A stretch of DNA of 64,000 nucleotides from Lacrimispora celerecrescens (GTDB lineage Bacteria > Bacillota > Clostridia > Lachnospirales > Lachnospiraceae), in assembly GCF_000732605.1 (NCBI RefSeq), contig NZ_JPME01000010.1:124036-188035 (forward strand), written 5' to 3'. This document shows positions 35,768-45,208 of the stretch, piece by piece; position 1 is the stretch's first letter; each line of letters opens with the position of its first letter. Below the pieces are notes generated by a model. That model was not told the DNA's origin, did not search any database, and saw only the letters and a list, made by a program, of their open reading frames with translations. A program made the translations under genes and the position numbers.

Positions 35768-36318
35768 GACTCCTCCTCAATCCTTATGAAATAGTCTTCA
35801 AACCACTTAATCGCAAAGCTGGTATATGCAAGGCCAAACTCAAGAGCATCATTCTCATATTTTGCCGGCTTGCAGCTTTCTAAAGATAGCCCATTTTCCT
35901 CAAGCCGCAGATTTCCTTCCTCTCTGATGGTAACGAGATCTTGATGCATATCTCTAAAGTTCTTAATATGGGTGTTAATTGATTCCAACCGTTCATTTTT
36001 GGTTAACTCATTGAAGAAAAACATCTTTAACAATTGGGTGGACTTATACTTATCCGGACCAAAATCCTGTCTCATTAACATGCTAAATCGCTCTCTTCCA
36101 GCATCAGTAATTCTATATAACTTTTTTGTCCTGTTATTCTTAACTTCTTCTTTTGAAGTTACATATCCATTCTTCTCAAGCTTCACTAAAGCTGGATGGA
36201 TTGCGCCTTGACTTGTACTGGCAAAATATTCAGTGCTTCTTTCCATTCCCTTTTTTATGTCGTATAAGGTGAAAGGATGATTATAAGATAAAAATCCTAA
36301 AATAATCAACTCTATCAT
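35764..36318 (-). CDS. PadR family transcriptional regulator
   Basis: A 184-residue PadR regulator with the N-terminal winged helix (LIILGFLSYNHPFTLYDIKKGM, STSQGAIHPALVKLEKNGYV, LYRITDAGRERF) and the C-terminal helical dimer part. It is translationally coupled (ATGA overlap) to the tandem flavodoxin-domain gene downstream, which it presumably controls. AAGGAG precedes the ATG. A short palindromic ATATGTCGTTTAGACATAT-like sequence lies upstream at about 36346-36370 and could be its operator. Confidence 0.88.
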   Translation of the reverse strand: MIELIILGFLSYNHPFTLYDIKKGMERSTEYFASTSQGAIHPALVKLEKNGYVTSKEEVKNNRTKKLYRITDAGRERFSMLMRQDFGPDKYKSTQLLKMFFFNELTKNERLESINTHIKNFRDMHQDLVTIREEGNLRLEENGLSLESCKPAKYENDALEFGLAYTSFAIKWFEDYFIRIEEES

Positions 36319-36455
36319 TCATTTACTCCTTTATGAAATCTCAGTTTGTATATGTCGTTTAGACATATACAAACATTACTCCTATCTCCATATTTTGTCA
36401 AGAGTGAATAACGTGTCAAATTTCATCTGCCATTGAAACCAACCTTTTACCAATG

Positions 36456-36502
36456 CAAAAAAGAACTGCTGCAATTAGATACAACCCACTTGCAGCAGTT
36501 CT
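36456..36502 (-). terminator. Terminator after the Pro/Cys-repeat protein gene
   Basis: AGAACTGCTGCAA pairs perfectly with TTGCAGCAGTTCT (13 bp); the minus strand continues as TTTTTTGC. Confidence 0.9.
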
Positions 36503-36540
36503 GATAAAATTTAATACACAGCAAATTGATATAACATCAA

Positions 36541-38454
36541 TCAATCAATCATAAAACAGGCTACGCCAACATTATCCAACGTAATGATTGGTTTGCAGCG
36601 GAATGCCTTGCAGCAGTTATCAGACATCCTTACTTTTAAGATATAAAAGCCTTCATAAGGAACTGTAAACTCAAAGCATCCACAACCGCATATCTGTACA
36701 CAGCACAGTAACGTATCGATGTCGTTGCATCTCTCATATAATTTTACATCCCAATCATGGAAGCTATTGCAGCAACAGCCCCAGATACATCCTGAAATAA
36801 TACAGGGTTTAATCAGGCATTCCTCACAAACAGGGCAGGGTTCCGGTTCCGGACATTCTGCGGGAATTGGTATTGGAACTGGAATAAATACCGTTTCCGG
36901 TTCTGGGCAGGTTGGGCATGGCTCTGGGATCGGGCACGGAGGACATGCAGGACAGGGTTCTGGTACCGGACATGGTGGACACGGTGGCGGCACCGGACAC
37001 GCTGGGCAGGGTTCTGGTACTGGACACGCTGGACATGGTGGTGGTACCGGGCACGCTGGGCAGGGTTCTGGTACTGGACACGCTGGGCAGGGCTCCGGCA
37101 CAGGGCAAGGTGGGGGTGTCGGACATGCTGGGCAGGGTTCCGGTGCGGGACAAGGCGGTGGTACTGGACAAGGTGGCGGTGCTGGACAAGGTGGCGGTGC
37201 TGGACAAGGTGGCGGTACCGGGCATGCTGGGCAGGGTTCCGGCACAGGGCAAGGTGGAGGTGTCGGACATGGTGGGGGTGTCGGACATGGTATTGGTGCC
37301 GGACATGGTGGTGGTACCGGACATGGTATTGGTGCCGGACAAGTTGGGCATTCCGGACACACCGGAATAGGCTGTTCTTCCCTAGCCGGTAGTACCTCCG
37401 GAGCCGGTGCCACAGGGGCTGGTGCTGCAGCTGGACATATTACGCCTCCAACAAAGGGGTAAAAATGAAATTCAAAGCCGCTCTCAGCATTTACGGCAAA
37501 AGATCCTAAGGCAGCATTGCCGCTTACATGGCCGCCAGTCGGATGCGCATGGAACATCGCCTGTGGTGCCAATATACTTCCCCAAATATCGGAGGATTTT
37601 TCCATATAAATATTAGTTGCATCCTCAAACACATACAATATCTGATTAGCCTTACTTCTTTCCCCATAAACACCGTATTGCAAATGGGCATTTGCTCCTG
37701 TTCTAAGCCTTACAATAACGGTACTTCCTTGTGGAACTTCTGCACGTATTCCTTTATTGATTAAACCATTTGGCCTTACATCAATAAGGAAAACATTCTG
37801 TACAGGGTCATTGCCCCTTAAAATCCACTCGTAATTATTATCCACTACTGTTCCATTTGGAGTTATAGATTCAATACATTCTTTGTAGAATCCGATGCTT
37901 TCCCTGGCATCGCTAAAAAATCTAGGTATATTAGCACCTATCCTGCTCGCGGGTATAAATCTTGGTACATCATAACTGGGAACCACATAATGATCACCTT
38001 TATCCGATGGTGTCCAATATTGGCTGCCTCCATTGGCCTGATACAGGAATTTCAGTTCTTGTATCCCATCATTCATACCATCTTTTCCAATTAAATAGGT
38101 ACTTCCCTTGGCTGCATTGAATCCACCGCCCACAACCACATGGCCGATCACAACCAAAGGGCCGCCCATCGATACATTGCCGCCAACTAAAAAGCGAACT
38201 AAATCCGGGGAGTAGCTGACTGCTTTATTTCCTTTACTGACAAAGCCAACACTCAACCCCCTTGGGCTGTAAAAACTTCCGCCTATTGCTACAGGCCCTT
38301 CAATATCTATAATGTTATTAGCATCGTTAAATACAATAACATTAAATCTTGAGGCAGTACCAAAAGGCTGACCCGCAATATTATACCAATTTATATTATC
38401 ATAAGGTAATCCTGCACTTGTCATTGCTTCATCACTATAGCTGATATTGTCCAT
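36541..38454 (-). CDS. Choice-of-anchor-A-type surface protein with a long Pro/Cys repeat
   Basis: About 637 residues. The N-terminal 330 residues (FNVIVFNDANNIIDIEGPVAIGG, VSMGGPLVVIGHVVVGGGFN, IYMEKSSDIWGSILAP) match the choice-of-anchor A/pAdhesive domain. From about residue 350 to 540 the protein is built from PCPxP and PACPVP units, a Pro/Cys tract with dozens of Cys. A 95-residue C-terminal domain is again Cys-rich (CIWGCCCNSF, CCVQICGCGCFEF). There is no signal peptide or sorting motif, which would suit a spore-surface protein made inside the mother cell; this is inference. I use the ATG at 38454, preceded by GCAGGAG, instead of a GTG 33 bp upstream. Confidence 0.8.
   Translation of the reverse strand: MDNISYSDEAMTSAGLPYDNINWYNIAGQPFGTASRFNVIVFNDANNIIDIEGPVAIGGSFYSPRGLSVGFVSKGNKAVSYSPDLVRFLVGGNVSMGGPLVVIGHVVVGGGFNAAKGSTYLIGKDGMNDGIQELKFLYQANGGSQYWTPSDKGDHYVVPSYDVPRFIPASRIGANIPRFFSDARESIGFYKECIESITPNGTVVDNNYEWILRGNDPVQNVFLIDVRPNGLINKGIRAEVPQGSTVIVRLRTGANAHLQYGVYGERSKANQILYVFEDATNIYMEKSSDIWGSILAPQAMFHAHPTGGHVSGNAALGSFAVNAESGFEFHFYPFVGGVICPAAAPAPVAPAPEVLPAREEQPIPVCPECPTCPAPIPCPVPPPCPAPIPCPTPPPCPTPPPCPVPEPCPACPVPPPCPAPPPCPAPPPCPVPPPCPAPEPCPACPTPPPCPVPEPCPACPVPEPCPACPVPPPCPACPVPEPCPACPVPPPCPPCPVPEPCPACPPCPIPEPCPTCPEPETVFIPVPIPIPAECPEPEPCPVCEECLIKPCIISGCIWGCCCNSFHDWDVKLYERCNDIDTLLCCVQICGCGCFEFTVPYEGFYILKVRMSDNCCKAFRCKPIITLDNVGVACFMID
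36840..37370 (-). repeat. Low-complexity repeat coding for PCPxP units
   Basis: Within the surface-protein gene, short units reading CCxxCCxxxCC on the coding strand repeat in tandem with small variations for about 530 bp. Because of the base bias two other frames stay open as well, but they lack ribosome sites. Such tracts change length by slippage or recombination. Confidence 0.85.
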
Positions 38455-38654
38455 ATAAACTCCTGCAAACTGCTCGATTTGCAACACATTTTCATTCTCA
38501 ATTCAGTTTATTCTAGCGTAAATGGTTCTGTGCAGTTTTCTATGCAATTGGACGAAATTTTATGATAATTTTCTGAAATTCATCGAAATTTATGTAAATG
38601 TGGACACGAAAAAATTAATACAACAAAGCCATTTTTACTGAGATCAAGCTTATA

Positions 38655-38690
38655 AATGAAAAGAGATTGACCAAATAATTAGCCAATCTC
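38655..38690 (-). terminator. Probable terminator after the helicase gene
   Basis: GAGATTG (38663-38669) and CAATCTC (38684-38690) form a stem; the minus strand continues as TTTTCATTT. Weak stem but well placed. Confidence 0.5.
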
Positions 38691-38788
38691 AAGTTCATTT
38701 CCATATGGTTGTCTTATCACATGATTTACTTTTTAGAACGTTTCTTTCGCATGGAAGTACGTCTGCAGACAGGAATAGGCAGATTACT

Positions 38789-40240
38789 TTAAATTTTATC
38801 CACTGCCTTCGTCACCTTCAATTGTTTTCCGCAAATCATTGTATTTTTCATTGCTTCCAGTACCAATGGACCTTTCCCGTTTAGTATTTCTATATAGGTA
38901 AGGGTATCTTGTATCGTTATTATTCCGATATCTTCTGCCTTAACACCTTCTAGATTGGATATGACTCCAACAAAATTAGTTGCTCTAAGCTTCTTTTTCT
39001 TTCCGCCATTGAAGCGTAACTTCATTATATCTTTATTTAATTGATCACTTTTCATTTTTTTAATCTTAGGAGTTGTATTCATTTTTTCATCAAAAGAAGG
39101 TTTCTGAATGGCTACCTCCTCTTTGGCAGGTTTCGTTATTTCCTGAATTTTAAACCCGATCAGTTCTTCAATGTCATGTAAATATCTGTTTTGTGTCGGA
39201 ACAACAAAGGTGGTGGCTTTCCCTTTTCGCCCTGCACGCCCTGTTCTGCCTGTACGGTGGACATAGTTTTCCTCATCCAAGGGGATGTCATAGTTAATAA
39301 CCAGAGAAATATTCTCTATATCTATTCCTCTGGCAGCCACATCTGTGGCTACTAAATAGCGGTATTTTCCCCTTTTAAAACGGTTCATTGCAGATAAACG
39401 ATCCTTCTGTTCCATTCCGCCATGCATTTTATTACAGGGATAGCCTAAATCATTCAGACGTTCGCATACCATATCCACTCGGTCCTTTGTGCTGCAAAAG
39501 ATGATACAGCTATCTGGTTTTTCTATAATCATGACATCTGTGAGTAAATCAAATTTATCTTCTTCATCCGTGATATAAATAAAATGATTAATATCAGCTG
39601 TGACGATATCTGCCTCACTGACATCTATATTGATAGGATCTTTCATATAATTTAATGATAAACTTTTCACTTCATCGGACATCGTAGCAGAAAATAACAT
39701 TGTCATCCGCTCTCTGGGAAGTTCGTTCATAATTGCTTCTACCTGTTCAATAAATCCCATATCCAGCATTCGATCCGCTTCATCAATGACTAAGCAGTTA
39801 ATTTTATTTAAAGGTAACGTACCTTTCTTAATATGATCCATAACACGCCCCGGTGTACCAACAACTACATGTGTTTTTTGCTTCAGCTCTGCCTTCTCGA
39901 TAGAAAACTGGTGACCTCCATAGATTGCTGTTGCTTTTATTCGTTTAAATCTACCTATATTAGTAAAATCCTCTTTTACTTGAACAGCAAGTTCTCTTGT
40001 TGGAGTTAAAATAAGCGCTTGCGGCTTATTTTCAAGCCATTCCGTTCGTTCACATATCGGAATTACGTATGCGGCAGTCTTGCCGCTGCCCGTCTGGGCT
40101 TTGACGATAAGATCATTTTCTTCCAAAGCGGCTGGAATGACTTTAGCCTGGACTTCCGTAGGTATATCATACTCCAGACCATTAAGCGCCTTTACAATAT
40201 CCTCACTGATTATATAATTATGAAACTTTCTAACATCCAT
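38789..40240 (-). CDS. dbpA: DEAD-box RNA helicase of the DbpA/YxiN type
   Basis: The 483-residue protein contains all helicase motifs: [30 protein letters not shown] (DEAD), SAT, and in the second RecA domain GIDIENI and [10 protein letters not shown]. After about residue 385 comes a basic linker and a DbpA-type RNA-binding RRM-like domain ([23 protein letters not shown]) that targets 23S rRNA hairpin 92 in known members. A role in 50S ribosome assembly is therefore likely. It is divergent from the RsmH-like gene. AAAGAAAGG precedes the ATG. Confidence 0.93.
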   Translation of the reverse strand: MDVRKFHNYIISEDIVKALNGLEYDIPTEVQAKVIPAALEENDLIVKAQTGSGKTAAYVIPICERTEWLENKPQALILTPTRELAVQVKEDFTNIGRFKRIKATAIYGGHQFSIEKAELKQKTHVVVGTPGRVMDHIKKGTLPLNKINCLVIDEADRMLDMGFIEQVEAIMNELPRERMTMLFSATMSDEVKSLSLNYMKDPINIDVSEADIVTADINHFIYITDEEDKFDLLTDVMIIEKPDSCIIFCSTKDRVDMVCERLNDLGYPCNKMHGGMEQKDRLSAMNRFKRGKYRYLVATDVAARGIDIENISLVINYDIPLDEENYVHRTGRTGRAGRKGKATTFVVPTQNRYLHDIEELIGFKIQEITKPAKEEVAIQKPSFDEKMNTTPKIKKMKSDQLNKDIMKLRFNGGKKKKLRATNFVGVISNLEGVKAEDIGIITIQDTLTYIEILNGKGPLVLEAMKNTMICGKQLKVTKAVDKI

Positions 40241-40492
40241 ATTTAAACCTTTCTTTCAATTCAAAATCTGCTTACCCATTTTACATGAGAATACCGTTTA
40301 ATGCAATAACTACTGTTTTAATAACTCCCATACTTTATAGGCTTGATTTTTCCTACAGATTCTTTTATTATGCATTTGCTATTATGACATGCATTTGATA
40401 TCATGTAATGTGTAAGAATATTTAAAGCCGTCAGCATCACGGACGCTTTGGATCATAGATAAAAAATAGATATTTAAAAGGTGGAAGTAAAA

Positions 40493-41542
40493 ATGGATAA
40501 TCAAGAGCAAAAACATCAGCGTCGTCCCAGATATAAAGGCACTCACCCAAAGGCCTTTAAAGATAAATATAAGGAACTGCAGCCAGAGTTATATGCTGAT
40601 GCAGTGGCAAAGGTTATTCAAAAGGGAAATACTCCTGCTGGTATGCATCGCTCCATTTGTGTAAAAGAAATATTAGATATCTTACAAATTACTCCTGGAC
40701 AAACTGGATTAGATGCAACATTAGGTTATGGTGGTCACACGTTAGAGATGCTTAAATGTTTAGATTCCAAGGGGCACTTGTATGCTACTGATGTAGACCC
40801 TATCGAATTACCGAAAACCAGAGAGCGTTTGGAACGCTTAGGTTATGGCCCGGAAATTTTAACGGTCAAGCAAACAAACTTTTCAAATATAGATCAAATT
40901 ACTCCTGAATCAGGACCATTGGATTTCATTTTGGCAGATTTAGGTGTCTCTTCCATGCAAATAGACAATCCTGATAGAGGATTTTCTTTTAAAACAGAGG
41001 GACCGTTAGATTTACGGCTAAATCCGTCGAAAGGCATCTCTGCCGCGGATCGTCTTAAAACTATTTCACAAGACGAATTACAAGGAATGTTACTAGAAAA
41101 TGCGGACGAGCCACATTCTGCAGAAATCTCTCGTGCCATTATTTCCGCAATAAAAAAAGGAGAAGATATCTTAACAACAAATCAGCTCCAGCAAATTATC
41201 AAAGATGCATTGAAATTCATTCCAGAAAAGGAAAGAAACGATGAAGTAAAAAAATCCTGTCAAAGATGTTTTCAGGCGTTGCGAATAGATGTCAATAATG
41301 AATTTGAAGTGTTGTATACATTCTTAGAAAAACTTCCTGCTGCAATGGCGGAAGGCGGGCGTGTTGCGATCCTAACCTTTCATTCTGGGGAAGACCGCCT
41401 TGTTAAGAAATCTTTTAAGCGCTTCTATCGGGAAGGGATCTATAAGGAAATTGCTCCTGAGGCAATTCGACCATCAGCAGCCGAATGCAATTCCAATGGG
41501 CGCGCTCGATGTGCAAAATTACGTTGGGCTATTAAAGCTTAA
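40493..41542 (+). CDS. RsmH-family rRNA methyltransferase, paralogue
   Basis: The 349-residue protein is a member of the RsmH (MraW) family: LDATLGYGGHTLEML (SAM motif I), LADLGVSSMQIDNPDRGFSF, LDLRLNPSKGISAADRL, and CFQALRIDVNNEFEVL with LTFHSGEDRLVKKSFK. The family methylates N4 of C1402 in 16S rRNA. This copy has a 70-residue basic N-terminal extension and lies outside a division cluster, so it is probably a second paralogue rather than the housekeeping RsmH. I use the ATG at 40493 after AAAAGGTGG. A terminator follows directly. Confidence 0.88.
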   Translation: MDNQEQKHQRRPRYKGTHPKAFKDKYKELQPELYADAVAKVIQKGNTPAGMHRSICVKEILDILQITPGQTGLDATLGYGGHTLEMLKCLDSKGHLYATDVDPIELPKTRERLERLGYGPEILTVKQTNFSNIDQITPESGPLDFILADLGVSSMQIDNPDRGFSFKTEGPLDLRLNPSKGISAADRLKTISQDELQGMLLENADEPHSAEISRAIISAIKKGEDILTTNQLQQIIKDALKFIPEKERNDEVKKSCQRCFQALRIDVNNEFEVLYTFLEKLPAAMAEGGRVAILTFHSGEDRLVKKSFKRFYREGIYKEIAPEAIRPSAAECNSNGRARCAKLRWAIKA

Positions 41543-41561
41543 TTCTTTTCTTTATAAAGAT

Positions 41562-41593
41562 AGACGTGAGTTCACTTTCACTCACGTCTTTTT
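41562..41593 (+). terminator. Terminator after the RsmH-like gene
   Basis: AGACGTGAG pairs with CTCACGTCT and is followed by TTTTT. Confidence 0.9.
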
Positions 41594-41781
41594 CTGTCTT
41601 CATAATATTTGATTTTTTTAATCTTCAATAGTGAAATCCAGGTATTGCCTATTAATTCCTAAAGTTTCAGTGAATAGTTTTTTACCTTTCTATTATCTTA
41701 TCTTAATTTAAGGCTTCCTCTGCTGTATATTCGCCAATACAGATCAGAAACTGATCTGCATATTCTAATGTCCAGCAGTTT

Positions 41782-43632
41782 CTAATACTTTAATCCATAT
41801 CCCACCGGAAACATTACGTTATCCGTCCTGATATCCTCAACCGTTGAGTAATAAGGCATCGGTAAAGTTCCTTTAAAGCAGCTCTTTCCTGTAAGTACAT
41901 TCGCTATGCCGTCGCCTTCACTTCCAGGTAAGTAGCACATAACAATCCCATCCCACTGTTTCATATAATCACTAATGATTACATTTCTTCCTGCTACAAT
42001 ACAGGTTACGGTCGGATGCCCCAGGCTTTTGGCTAGGTCAATTGCATTGGCATTGTAATCGAGACCAAGCTCTTTGGTAATGCTGATATCAGCACTTTCA
42101 CCTTTCCATTCTGCATACGGCTTTTCTCCCAGACACAATAATGTCATATCGGCATCCGCTGCTTTTTCCGGGTCAGTGATAATTGTCAGGTCATATTCGT
42201 TTGAACGTTCATTCAGTCCGTCCAGTATGGTTTTTCCTTCCGGAATCCATTTACGACCGTTGTTTTCTGCATCCGAACTGCCAAGCCAGGTGATCGTCCA
42301 ACCGCCACACTGAACTCCGACATCATTTGCGGCGGGTCCTGTTACGAATATCTTTGTTCCTTTTTTAATCGGTAGTATTGAGTTATCATTCTTTAATAAG
42401 ACTAGACTTTCTTCCACCAATGTTTTTGCCAAATCCCGGTATTCCTGTGAACCTACACTGCTCACCTCAGATGTTACCTTCTCCATCATCGGGTCATCCA
42501 GGATTCCCATCTCATCTTTTACTGTAAGGATTCGCCTGACAGCATCATTCACACGGTCCATGGAAATATTGCCTTCATTTACTGCTTCAACGATATATTT
42601 CCGGCATTCCTCATATTGGGAATCTTCCATCAACATATCAATCCCGGCATTGATAGCTGTAATCGTTTGCTCTTTTAAGTTGTCACCCGGTATGTTATGT
42701 ATTGAGTCCCAATCGCTTATGAGAAAGCCCTTAAATCCCATATCATTTTTTAACATGGATATATATTTCTCATTTGCATGCATCTTAATTCCGTTTAAAC
42801 TGCTGTGGCTGATCATAATGATCTTGACACCGGCATCAATCATAGCCTGGTAAACCTTTAATAAATCCTGGATTTCTGCATCTGACAGCTGAGCATCACC
42901 ACGGTCTATTAACCGTTTCTCCCCATCCAGGGTTTCACCTGTTCCATACAAAACATTGCCATCTGCAAAGAAATGTTTTGCACAAGGAAGAATTCCTCCA
43001 TCGTTTAACCCCTTCGCATACGATGTACCGAGCTCTGTAACGATACTTGTTTCCGAGGAATAACTTTCATAGGTTCGCCCCCATCTCGGATCCTGCGCTG
43101 CAGATAAGCAAGGGGAGAAACTCCACAGCATGCCCGTTAACTTTGCTTCATTCGCTACTGCTAACCCCATTTGATAGGTTAGCTCTTTATCATTAGCAGC
43201 ACCGATACCTATATTATGTGGAAATATGACCGTTCCTTCACAGGTATTAACCCCGTGTACTGCATCATTACCATATATGTAAGGAATGCCCGCCTCTGAA
43301 CTCATGGCAGCTTTCTGATATTTAAGGATCAGATTCTTCCATTCCGACGCATTCAGGGAACTCTCACCAAATGTAGAAAGAATGCTGCCATAGCAGTTCT
43401 TCTTCATCATATTTTCCGAAATGTTGTATACTGCTCCCTGAACCATCTGGGCAGCTTTTTGGTCCAAGGTTAGTCTTGCAAGAATATCCTCCGCCGAAGT
43501 GCTGCTTACCTTATTATCTGATGCGGCTGCCGTATTCTCGTTTGTTTTATCCGTGTTATCAATCTGTCTTACGCTGCAGCCTGATAGAACTAGAACAAAT
43601 GTCAAAAGTACCCCTATTACTCTTCGCTTCAT
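41782..43632 (-). CDS. GH3 family beta-glucosidase-type lipoprotein
   Basis: The 616-residue product starts with a lipoprotein signal (LVLSGC, Cys near 19) and is therefore outside the membrane. The GH3 core is clear: ARLTLDQKAAQMVQG, KHFFADG, and the nucleophile Asp307 in GFLISDWDSIHN, then a second alpha/beta sandwich domain (LVLLKNDNSILPIKKGTKIFVTGP). It should release glucose or short beta-glucans from the ends of oligosaccharides. It lacks the C-terminal Fn3-like domain of larger members. No transporter is linked, so it probably trims polymers at the surface. The start is the ATG at 43632 near AGGGGGCG. Confidence 0.9.
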   Translation of the reverse strand: MKRRVIGVLLTFVLVLSGCSVRQIDNTDKTNENTAAASDNKVSSTSAEDILARLTLDQKAAQMVQGAVYNISENMMKKNCYGSILSTFGESSLNASEWKNLILKYQKAAMSSEAGIPYIYGNDAVHGVNTCEGTVIFPHNIGIGAANDKELTYQMGLAVANEAKLTGMLWSFSPCLSAAQDPRWGRTYESYSSETSIVTELGTSYAKGLNDGGILPCAKHFFADGNVLYGTGETLDGEKRLIDRGDAQLSDAEIQDLLKVYQAMIDAGVKIIMISHSSLNGIKMHANEKYISMLKNDMGFKGFLISDWDSIHNIPGDNLKEQTITAINAGIDMLMEDSQYEECRKYIVEAVNEGNISMDRVNDAVRRILTVKDEMGILDDPMMEKVTSEVSSVGSQEYRDLAKTLVEESLVLLKNDNSILPIKKGTKIFVTGPAANDVGVQCGGWTITWLGSSDAENNGRKWIPEGKTILDGLNERSNEYDLTIITDPEKAADADMTLLCLGEKPYAEWKGESADISITKELGLDYNANAIDLAKSLGHPTVTCIVAGRNVIISDYMKQWDGIVMCYLPGSEGDGIANVLTGKSCFKGTLPMPYYSTVEDIRTDNVMFPVGYGLKY

Positions 43633-43975
43633 CACTAAGCGCCCCCTATTAATGATATTTTTCAGAAAATATGATTTACTACATATTACTTATCGTATAA
43701 GTGTGATAAATATACATATCGCGGTTAGGCAAGAAACGAGCTTCCCCAATTTGCTTATGCATGGCTCTATATTGCTCTAGCATAGCGGCATATCCATTTT
43801 TTGAATTGATATAGAATTTATGCTCCATTTACAAGCTTCTATCTAGTCCTATTATCAAAAAAATATATTTATGCAATCTGTTAGCATTAACTAACTATAC
43901 CATACTGCTCTATTTATTACTATTTATATTTAAAATACAGTTGAAGCAATTGCATGGTGGTATATATGTTGCCAT
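43633..43975. other. Intergenic region, no gene seen
   Basis: About 340 bp of AT-rich DNA between the GH3 gene and the YgiD-like gene. It should contain the GH3 promoter. I see no convincing ORF, hairpin terminator or RNA motif. Confidence 0.5.
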
Positions 43976-44746
43976 CTATGAAAATAAATAGCTTGTCATA
44001 GACAAGGAACCCATCATGCAGCTGTTGTTATAGGTCGATATCTTATCTTCTTTATCGTAGGCGCCAAGTATATATAAGATTGGATTAAAATGATCCGGCG
44101 TAGGTACGGCTAATTTTGCTGTTTCTCCCAAGCTCAAATAATTTATGACATTCTCATGATTTCTATTTTCAATATTTTCTCTTATATAATCATCAAACTT
44201 ATATGCCCAATCAAAACCTTTATCGTCCATTCCCCAATCAATCATACGCAGGTTGTGAACAATATTTCCGGTACCAAACAATAGAACACCTTGATTCCTT
44301 AAGGATTTTAACTCCTTGCCTATCTGATAATGAACTTCCGGCGGTGCAGAGGCATCGATACTAATTTGAAAAACAGGAATATCCCTTTCGGGATACATAT
44401 GGACCAAAACAGACCAGGTACCGTGGTCAATGCCCCAGGAATTATCAAATACACTTTGTTTTGTGATTAAATTTTTTACATTCTCCGCAAGTTTCGGATT
44501 GCCGGGGACATTGTATGGAATCTCATATAACTCTTTAGGAAATCCGTACATATCATAAACAGTCTTTGGATTTTCCTCATTCATAATCTTTGTGCCTTTC
44601 GTATACCAATGAGCGGAAATTGATACTATTGACTCAGGTTTAGGTATTTTCTTCGCGATTTCCCTCCAGCTCCTTGTATAGCTATTATCTTCTATTGCGT
44701 TCATAGGCGAACCATGGCCTATAAACATCATCGGCATTTTAGACAT
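43976..44746 (-). CDS. ygiD: YgiD-type 4,5-DOPA extradiol dioxygenase
   Basis: The 256-residue protein has the LigB/YgiD landmarks: MFIGHGSPMNAIEDN with a metal-binding His, SAHWYTKG with a second His, and DHGTWSVLVHMYP with the catalytic His. Members are single-domain, metal-dependent dioxygenases that cleave catechol rings such as DOPA in vitro. An oxygen-using enzyme is odd in a strict anaerobe; the native role may be oxygen or catechol detoxification. AAGGAGTTG precedes the ATG. Confidence 0.92.
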   Translation of the reverse strand: MSKMPMMFIGHGSPMNAIEDNSYTRSWREIAKKIPKPESIVSISAHWYTKGTKIMNEENPKTVYDMYGFPKELYEIPYNVPGNPKLAENVKNLITKQSVFDNSWGIDHGTWSVLVHMYPERDIPVFQISIDASAPPEVHYQIGKELKSLRNQGVLLFGTGNIVHNLRMIDWGMDDKGFDWAYKFDDYIRENIENRNHENVINYLSLGETAKLAVPTPDHFNPILYILGAYDKEDKISTYNNSCMMGSLSMTSYLFS

Positions 44747-44908
44747 ATTGTCAACTCCTTTTCATTTTATATGTATCTATTGATTTTTAATTTTATGATT
44801 ATAGCTGTGCTTTGCTTATCAATTTTAAATCTGCATAAGTAGACTTTTAGCTACGAACTGTATGTGGCTTTAGGTTAAATGCTGCCAAATGCTACGGCAT
44901 CATTGATC

Positions 44909-45208
44909 TCATGCTCCATATATAGAAATATCTATATATCCGTCCTCAGATACCTCTACCCCTTCCGATATAAGAAGATCCCTTTGAATAGCTGCATATC
45001 TTTTATCCGAAATTGATATTTTGCCTTTGGAGTTAATTATTCGGTGCCAAGGGAGATTATATTTTTCAGACATAGAATGAAGTATCCTGACTACCTGCCT
45101 CGCACCTCTCGTATTACCTGCTAATCTAGCAATCTGTCCGTAGCTCATAACTCTCCCATATGGTATTCCCTTTATTATTACAAGGATTTCCTCAGTAAAC
45201 TGTGTCAT
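44909..45208 (-). CDS. Alkyltransferase-like (ATL) DNA-binding protein
   Basis: The roughly 99-residue protein has the DNA-binding fold of O6-alkylguanine-DNA alkyltransferases (GIPYGRVMSYGQIARLAGNTRGARQV) but the active-site PCHR is PWHR, so Trp replaces the alkyl-accepting Cys. It cannot transfer alkyl groups. ATL proteins bind damaged guanines and hand them to nucleotide excision repair. The ATG at 45208 is chosen over a TTG at 45217 that lies too close to AAGGAG. No DNA repair gene is adjacent. Confidence 0.9.
   Translation of the reverse strand: MTQFTEEILVIIKGIPYGRVMSYGQIARLAGNTRGARQVVRILHSMSEKYNLPWHRIINSKGKISISDKRYAAIQRDLLISEGVEVSEDGYIDISIYGA

Noticed and set aside
36719-37462. Long open frames opposite to and inside the Pro/Cys-repeat gene
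   Set aside because: They exist only because the repeat tract has biased base composition, have no ribosome site and give unnatural Gly/Thr-rich proteins.
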